Shown one piece after another: positions 53,701 through 62,700 of a stretch of DNA of 64,000 nt. Below the pieces are notes generated by a model. It ran no database searches, was not told the origin of the DNA, and saw only the letters and a list, made by a program, of their open reading frames with translations. Both the position numbers and the translations under genes were made by a program. The DNA is from Cunninghamia lanceolata. Taxonomy: Eukaryota > Streptophyta > Pinopsida > Cupressales > Cupressaceae. Each line of letters opens with the position of its first letter. Position 1 is the first letter of the stretch. The stretch lies in NCBI GenBank assembly GCA_027924645.1, contig BSBN01001251.1:1-64000 (forward strand). Direction: 5' to 3'.

Positions 53701-56700
53701 CTAGTCCTCAATCCCTTGTGAGATGTAGTTGACTCCTTCATTTGTATAACTTTGGTTGAAGTTGGCTTCTACAACACCACTCTGATATAATTGAGAACTA
53801 AAAAATCTACATCAACTATGTCATGTCCCCATTTCCGGAGTGAGCCATTATGGAGTTCTTGGTTAGCCTATCATCCATTCCCGTAGGCTAACAGGATGGT
53901 AAGGGAATGATCTTGTGACTTTGGCTTGGTCTTGATACAACATTTCCATCATTTAGCCTTTTCGAGCTTTTGCACAAATTTGTCATTGAGATGTCATTAT
54001 GGAGATCCTCTTTATGTTGGACAATAACCTTACCTTATCTTTGGCAAAGGATGAAATAACATTAATATTGTCTTGGCGCCTTGAAGAAAGGAGCATGGTC
54101 GGCCCTAGGACATAATGCCTAGGTCGGCTCCCTTTAAGGGACAACAATAAAGTAATAAGGGAAATAGCCAGGTCGGCCAGCGTAGAGGGAAAATTGGAAA
54201 AGTGTATAAATACAAGTGGCATTGAGGCATTTCCATCATCATCCGTCGAATGTTCTTGGTAAACCTTCCTAACTTATTGGCCGAGAATTCCGATTCTTAG
54301 TTCAACTGTCGAGGAGATGGCCCCTTGACAAGGAATGAAGATGACCCCATTCACCTAACATTGGGAAGATTCCATCACGGGAGTCTACATGAGCTTCAGC
54401 AATTTCTAGAGCAGATTTAATTCATATCAGCTTGGAGAGCATACTTTGGGTTTCATTTATATCAGCTATAAGAGCATTCACCATGGGCGAACCTCCTAGG
54501 ATCGTGGCGCACATCATGGAGGAGGAATTAAGCATTCATTGAGGGCGATCTTGTGAGAGAACACAATCAGCCCTAGAGCGACCATCTTGGAGGGCTAGCG
54601 AACTGCCCTAACATTTGTTCCACTGCTGCGCCTAGGGTTTCAGACCTGCAGACTTGTTTATCCTTATTCGGCCCTCATTACGGCTTGTAATTGCATCATT
54701 CTGGTAAGATTTGATTGGTATTGCAGATTACTTTGTAGCTGGGTTGTTTGTTGCCTTGTTGCCATCATTTATATGCCCCACTTTCATTATTACAGCAGTA
54801 TATGACAGCAGATTTATTATTTGAGCAGACCGTGTATTCATGATTTATGACATGTTATTATCAACTTTATATGCACATTGATGTTAGATATAATCTCCTT
54901 GCTTGGGTGAACTCATTGTGATGGTTAGCATTGAACATTAGTTATGTTTTATGGTGAAAACTGAAATCTATATTTTTGGCTCAGATCTGATTTACACAGC
55001 AGACCTAGGGTTAGGGCGGACTTATAAGGTGCAGAAACTCAGGGCAGAACCCTAAAGTGCAGAATTCTTGGGCAGAAATCAGGAGTTTGGTTGAAACACT
55101 TGACATTCCGAATTTGGGACATCACAAAATGATACTCCAAAAACCTTCAAATGAGTAATAGGGAAGGCATCATCATAACCTTTTTGAATTTCCCATACAA
55201 CAAATAGTGATTCACTATAATTTCTTTATAAGAATGTGACGACTGTTGTTGGGCAGCTACCAGAATATCCTGAACTTTTGCAAAACTGTCCTGTGCAGCA
55301 ATATTTTCAAGGTCATCTAGTTTTGCTTCAAAAACTTTATCATTTTCTATAATCTTATTCTGAAATTTCAAATGAAAATGAAAAGTTTGATCAATATATT
55401 GTAATGTCCCCATTTTTGGAATAGTCACCATTAGAGTTGATTTGGGCCTTTCACACTGCTCCGGGACATTTGGAGGACATCATAGGATAGGGAGATGACT
55501 TGTCATATTTGTATGTTACCTTTGGTGCACTCATTAGGGATATGGTTATTTGTCTTCCTCGGAGCCAAATATTTGGAGGACCTTTCATATGGGTTGGAGT
55601 TAGGAGTTTGGGCTTCATCATGTGTTGTATGGATGCCATCATTACATCTTGGGATGTTCTCATATGGATACTTTGGCTTGGTCACATGGTGTACATCATC
55701 ACGGAGATTATTATTCACCTTGGGCGACTTGATATCATCATGGAGGTTACCATTCACCTTGAGCAACTCAAAATACTCTCTGACTAGCACTTGATGAGGG
55801 ATAAGAGAAATAATTGTCACCATCATGGAGGTCACCTTTATTCCTTAGGCGTTCAATAAAATATAATATCTACATGCTAGCGTTTGAAGAAGAAGAAAAA
55901 TATAATAATAAATTATATCTTTAATTTATTTAGGCACTCTGTGGAGGGAGATATAATTCACTGGGGTCGACCCTCTTGGAGGGAAAACTTGCAATTCAAA
56001 CATAAGGTATTACCCAGGTCGGCCTTGAGGAGAAGGTGAGACAAATTGTGTATATATATATACTTGATCATTTGGCACTCCAAAAGCATCCATTCAGCAT
56101 TCATCATTCATCATTCATACTTGTTGTTCACCTCTTGGAGAGGATCTTGGGACGAAAACCTCAAGCATCCTAGTGGAGGATTCCGTGAAGGGAATCTACT
56201 TGTGTTTCATTGTTTTCTAGGGCAGAAATATATATCAGATATAATGATCATGATGGAGGACTTCTCTTAGCCATGGCATTGTGCATATTGACTAGGATTC
56301 ATCCTAGGGTTTGAGCGCCACATCTTGGAGGAGAAGCGACTTGCATAAGGAGGCGAATTTTTGAAGATTTGGGCTGCTAGGGTTTGGAGTTAGGGCAGAA
56401 AGATCTACAGCAGCAAAGCAGACCCGAGTGCACCACTTGAGGAGGGTTTTTCTATTGCATTTGAGCCTTGAAGTCTAGGGTTTAATACCCTAATTGGAGC
56501 AGCAGCATTAGAGGTCTTCTTCCATCATTTTGCAAGGGCAAATTTCATTGTTTTTGGGATGTACAACACTCAGATTTAGGGCAGAACTATGCTGGGTTAT
56601 TTGTCATGTTTGCCCTAATCTATGGATGTAATTGAAGACATATAATATTCAGATTTATTGCAGCAGACTTCTTTATCTATTTTCAGTCAAAGTGATTGTT

Positions 56701-59700
56701 GTTTGAAGTGGATTTATTGTGCATTTCATTGTGGAATTCAAATATGTTATTGGCTTTCATATTGGTAATGAATATATGATGAGTTAGTATGATTCATGGG
56801 ATGACATAAGTATACGATCAAGTCTGATTTGAGAAGTATAAGTTTAGAAACTTAGGGTTAGAGCAGAAAATCAGGGATAAGAAGTTAGGAAAGCCTGTAA
56901 ATCCAAACTTGCCCAAAAAATCCCTATTTGGGACATTACATATATGCTTGTACCTTTACTTGGCCTGGGCTACAAACATCTATTTGTTGCTATAATTAGA
57001 CTTTTGCAAATTGGAACGTTGCATTCTATTCTGGAAATTTCTTAAGCCTGTCTTCTAGTCTTTCATTTTGTATGAGCTCAAAAAATTGTTCCCTTCTTTA
57101 GTCCTTAAGTTCATGTCTTATCTCCTTGATTGCATCTTGAATTCTATTAGAAAATTCCAACCTTTCTTGCTCCCTCTTGCTGAAACCTTTCCATCAAGTG
57201 TAAACTTCAGCTCCAAGGAGTGACCCATGAGCTGCAACCATTGATGAAAGTTACTATACAACTAATTACAACCTTTATTTTATTTGCCACCAAATAAAAT
57301 ATATTCACCCACTACTAATCTTGGTATACATGTAATGTCCCTTATAGGAACAATAGTAATATTATGTCATGTCCCTATAATGATTTATAATTGAATCGTT
57401 TATTTAAATAATAAGTTATCCTTATATAAATTAAATATATAATATATTTATTTAAAATATATTATTAATATGTATTATTTAATAAATAATATTATTAATT
57501 TAATATAATATAAATATTATAAAATATTTGAAATATATATATTTAATTAACTAGATATATTATAAATATAAATATTTTTAATATAATATTTATGTTAATA
57601 ATTAATAAGATTTATTATTATATATAAAAATAAATATTACGAAGAGTCTTACCCATTAAAGCTATTACCCATTAAAGTTAGAAAGTAAAGTAATTTAGAA
57701 AGTAAAGTAATTTGGGATAAGGCAAAGTAATACGGTTAAACAAAAGGTCAAATTCAAAATAAAATCATATAAAAATAAAAGTCTAGTAAGACAAAAACAT
57801 TATCCCACCATATTATATGCTTGTGAATAAAATAAGATAAAAGAGCTCCCATACTTAATAACAAATGTATTTATCCTAGTTCCACGGGGACGCGTCCCCC
57901 CAAAAAAATCAACCGTCCCCCCAGGGGGGACGTCCCGGGGACGGGGGGACGCCGCCGAAACGCCCCCCCGCCGCACCCCCGCCGCCCCGCCGCCCCCCAA
58001 ACGTCTCCCATCGGGGAGACTTCTTGACGTCCCCCGAAATTAATTTTTTAATCATTTTTTTTATCATCAAAAATAAAAACATAACTTTATCATATGCATT
58101 TTTAACATTTCATTTCAAGTTTTGTGGCTTGTGCATATCGGATATCCTAGGACTCTTGAGTCTTTGTCGATGAGACTAGACAATGAGACATGTATGCAAA
58201 ATGTGGAAGCATAGACAACTTACAAGGCACGTTGTGAAGTGTGAACTGTTTGACAAAATGCCTCAATCGGAATGTTTGACAAAAATTAGAATGCATTTCA
58301 ACTTTCAAGTGAGCTTAACACTTGTTTGCATAAAGCCTCTCAAGCAAAACATTTCAGAAAATTTGATATGTCAAGACTCAATTTCTATGCATTAGCTTAA
58401 CCACAGAAGTGCCTCTACAACACAAACAGGCCAAAATCTTGTAAGAAACTTGTATGGGAGACATATTTCTCTGAGGCATTCTGTCAAACAGTTCACGTGC
58501 CTTGTCTATGCATCTTAGTTATACATCTTTTTATAACTAATTTTTCAAGTATTATATGTATTTCAGCGCACCGCTCCCCCACCACCCCCCTGCCGCCATC
58601 CCCCCGCCGTCCCCCGCCGTCCCCAAATTTAGGCCCCCCGCCCCCCCCGTCTCGGAAACGCGTCCCCCCCCGTCCCCCCGTCCCCGTCCCCGAAACTCCG
58701 TGGAACTATGGTATTTATTTAAATTTTATACCATATATATTATATAAATAATGTACTTTAAAAAGATTAAAGGGAGGTCGAAAGAGGATATTTGTAAGTG
58801 CAGCAATTAAGTTGGTTGATACCAGCGATCACATAAATAAATAATATATTATAAATATATCTAATAATATAAATACAAATATTATTATTATTATCTTATA
58901 TTGTAATATAAATATAAATAATACAATATAAACCATATATCATTTATTATGATATAAATGATATAAAATAAATAATATATCATTTATTATAATGATATAA
59001 TATAAATATAAATAATCTAAATAAACATCTTTTAACCTATCCTCTTATGATAAGAGAGTTACGTATCGTTAGAACTAGTTTTACCACAAAAGGGAATTAA
59101 TATAAAGTAATAATAATTATAAGAGGGTAAGTATGTCTTTTACCACCAAGCATAATAAGAGATGTGCCTCTTCGAACATATCCCTTGAAAGGGAAATAAA
59201 TAAAGGTTGTGAGATAGATGGAAAACATCATCGGAAGAAAAATATAAAAAGAGTATCGGATAAATACATATATTTAGATCTGCATTATATATATTTCTGA
59301 GTCATAAGTAGGAAAGATGTCATAAATTAATATATAGAGATATGTACATCAGCAGTAAAAAGGGAGTGAAATATATATTATAAAATATATAAACGGCAAC
59401 AAAACAATAAAAATTATATTACGGCAGCATAGGTAGAATTCCAGGTAAAGCTACAGCAGGCAAGTAAGTATTTATATTTAATTTGTTCAATCTATAATTG
59501 GTAAAAATAAATGGTAAGATTATTATATATTAAAGAATAAATATATATGTATGGGATCCCTATATCAAAATAGAACTATACTATGTGAACAAATAGTTGA
59601 TTGAAAGTACATTCTTAAATAAAGAAACATGATTGAGACATATATGAACATAATATATACATTATGAAAAGAAAAACATAACCATCCCATCACTTCCATT

Positions 59701-62700
59701 TCCTATAACTATAGGAGAGGCGGTCTTGTTAGGGAAAGGTGGGGTAATTCCATCACGCTGGATTGGAGAGGGTTTAACGCGCCCTAGACAAGGATGCTAG
59801 GGAGAGGCGGAGTAATTCCATTCCCAATCGCATTGGAGAGGGTTCAACGCGCCATAGACATATAATTTCCCCATCCATGGTTAAGGAATAGAAGGAAGAT
59901 GAACTTAGATTATTACTTCTATATTTCTCTATTATTTCATCCTTAAAGGAATGTTAGCTATTGTGGGGAGAGGTGGAGTAATTCCATCCGTATTAAGACC
60001 TGTAGGCTGGGACATAGTTTCCCGTAGGCTGGGTCAAGAGATGGTTTCAACGCGCCCTATACATGTAAAGCCTAGTTCTATGAGGAAGAGTAATAAGGAA
60101 AATATGCATGCTTGAATTATAGAACATATTATAGAATAGTTATCAATAGCAAGTAACAATTAGGAAATAAATAATCCTTTAACAAGGAATGATGTGAATA
60201 CATTATCATTGATCTTATTTGATCTTATCATCGAAAATTATTAATCTATAATATTTCTAATGTCTCCTTGAGAATCACTTTGAATGCAGATTTAGGTTTA
60301 AGTCTTTCCACTAGAAAAGGGACATTACATATTACGCTAAATTATCAATTTCCAAGCAAACAAAGGTTTAGAGAGTACCTTGGCTTGATTTAATTCCTGC
60401 AACAAGTTAGAAAATACTTACAATAATATTTCTCACAATCAGGTTAACATTATTAGCAAACTTATAATGGCATTATTAATCCAACTAAACCTAACTATCT
60501 AGGAGACTCAACCATAAGAGAGTTGAGGAGCCTGACATTGATGGGGTGTCACGAATCCTCTACCCTAGGCCCAAGAGCAGATATACCATCCCCCTTGGCC
60601 TCATGTGGCGCATGCCATCCATATGAGGTGATCTACGTAATGAGGTATCTGTTATCCTGTTCCCCCTCATCTTGTCATTTCCTTTCCCTTTCTCTATGAT
60701 TGGTTCCTTTGAATTTTCATGTCCATGATGGGAGTACGAGATCACAAAAAGGTGCCATGAAAGCCATCTCTTCTAAGCCCAAGGCCAATACCCTTTGTAC
60801 TCTTGTACCCTTTGTACCCCCTTGGCCCCAATGGGATTATTCAATCCCCCCTAAAGGGGTGGCGTACCTAGAAGAGTGCCCCATCGCCGTTATCCTTCTT
60901 GCACCACATTTCTTCTATCATAGTCACCATAACACTCATGCAAGAATCCACATTAATCAAACTCATAATTGCAAACAATCATATTAGCAATGCATAATGA
61001 ATTATGAAGATGATATCACAATATGCATGATCATATCTAAACACCCATAGATCCTACCACACATATATTAACTTACAAATCTACAATCACAAGATAACTT
61101 ATGCAACAAAGATTCTATGGTCTGCTTGCTGATCTGTTTCTCTTCCCCTTTCAAAATCTGCATACTTCTCCTGCAAATCTGCATACCCAATTCATAAGTC
61201 TGCTGGTATATATATAATTTATTCTTCCTATTTCACACCACATGAGAAGATGGAATTGTGAGAGTAAATTCGCTGATCTCTTTCCGTCTTTCTACTGTAG
61301 CCTAAAGATTCAGAGCATATATATGTTTTTCTCCTTGTATTCCACTTCTTTCCTGTTATGGTCAGATATATATATAGAATCTGAAAATATATATCCTTCT
61401 CTGCCCTCTTCACTTTTGTCCTTTCTCTTAATATTCCTCTACACCCTTGTGAGGAGAGTCATCCCCTTTGAAAGGGTGATGACTCCTCATAGAGTCATGC
61501 CTTTTTGTGGGGATCACTGCCCCTTTCCAAGGCTGATTGTGGCCTTTGTATGAGCGCTGGCTTCATTTTAGAATCGCTGTTTCCTTCTTACTAATCGCTG
61601 TATCTTTTAAGACTTACCGATCACTATTAATATTAATACTCCCTTTTAGTTATGAGTCGATGACTCTTAGTCTTTGTCATCACTGGCTTTAAACGACCAT
61701 TTATTTGGGTCGATCTGCCCATTGTTTAATATTTTTTTTATACTAATAATTATATTTATTATTTATATTTAATTTCATATAATCTTATTTATTTAAACAA
61801 ACATATTATATATTTATATTAATAATCATAATTATAATAACATTCAATTTTCCCCCGTTAATGGGGCTCCGGGGGTTAGTCCCGTTGGGGGATCAAGGGA
61901 AGAAGTGAGATGGTTGGCGCCAGAGGAAGGATGGGCGAAAATCAATTTCGATGGAGCTGCGAAAGGGAATCCAGGTGAAAGTGGGGTTGGATGTGTGATC
62001 AGGGACCATGAAGGGAGAGTTTTAATGGAAAAGTCCATCTATCTGGGGATTGGCACAAATAATGAAGCAGAATTCAGGGCTGCTTTGATCAGGCTCCAAT
62101 GTGCTAAGACGTAAATTTGAGGAAAATTCACCTACAAGGGGACTCTCTAATAACTATCAATGCTATTAAGACAGGGTGGACTCCTAATTGGAAGCTTAGG
62201 AGATGGTTAACTCCCATCAACCAAATCCTAGCGGAGCTAGACTCCTTCAAGGCTTCCCACATTTACTAGGTAATGGACTGGCGGATGACTTGGCCAAAAA
62301 GGCCTCGCTGGAAGGATCCTCTTGAGGTGACCTTACCATATTAAAAGATGATGGCAGAGTGTGAGAGAGGGGAGTCGAGGGCGTTCAATCTCATGATGAG
62401 AAGTGTGCGATGTCAGGAGGAGCGCTGGTGGATGACAATAAATTTGGATGTTGCAAGGATAATAGTGCATTTTCCTTCCCAGCAGGCTCAGTGTGGTTGG
62501 CTTAAGGCAGTCGACATGGACACCCCGATAATCCTGGAATGCTCGAGCAGACAACTGGCTTTCTTGGGAGAGGTGACGGAGAAGAGGCTAGGGCTGATCT
62601 TTAAATCGAGGCACGGCCTCATCCTCCATGTTTTGAAGATGGTGTTGGGGGAGGGATGCCTGCACTCGTTCCATAGGTATAGAGTAAATACGGATGTCGC

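Larger units (their letters stand above)
57365..60329. mobile_element. Solo LTR (2,965 bp with insert) with TATTA target duplication
   Basis: It begins TGTCATGTCCC and ends AAAAGGGACATTACA; flanks are TATTA at 57360-57364 and 60330-60334. A DNA transposon (57875-58710) lies inside, so the LTR itself is about 2.1 kb. Near its end are three copies of a segment with GGAGAGG(C/T)GGAGTAATTCC. Confidence 0.85.

Noticed and set aside
55495..55835. Overlapping ~100-codon frames on both strands
   Set aside because: Inside a solo LTR with a clear target duplication; no family similarity.
57331..57365. A single LTR start duplicated by chance
   Set aside because: Two separate starts are supported by separate right ends (60329 and 63614) and separate target duplications.
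58497..58751. Proline-rich 84-codon frame
   Set aside because: Translation of the GC-rich end of the hAT-like element.
60700..60987. 95-codon plus frame
   Set aside because: No family match; inside LTR DNA with low-complexity CCCCTTGG tracts.
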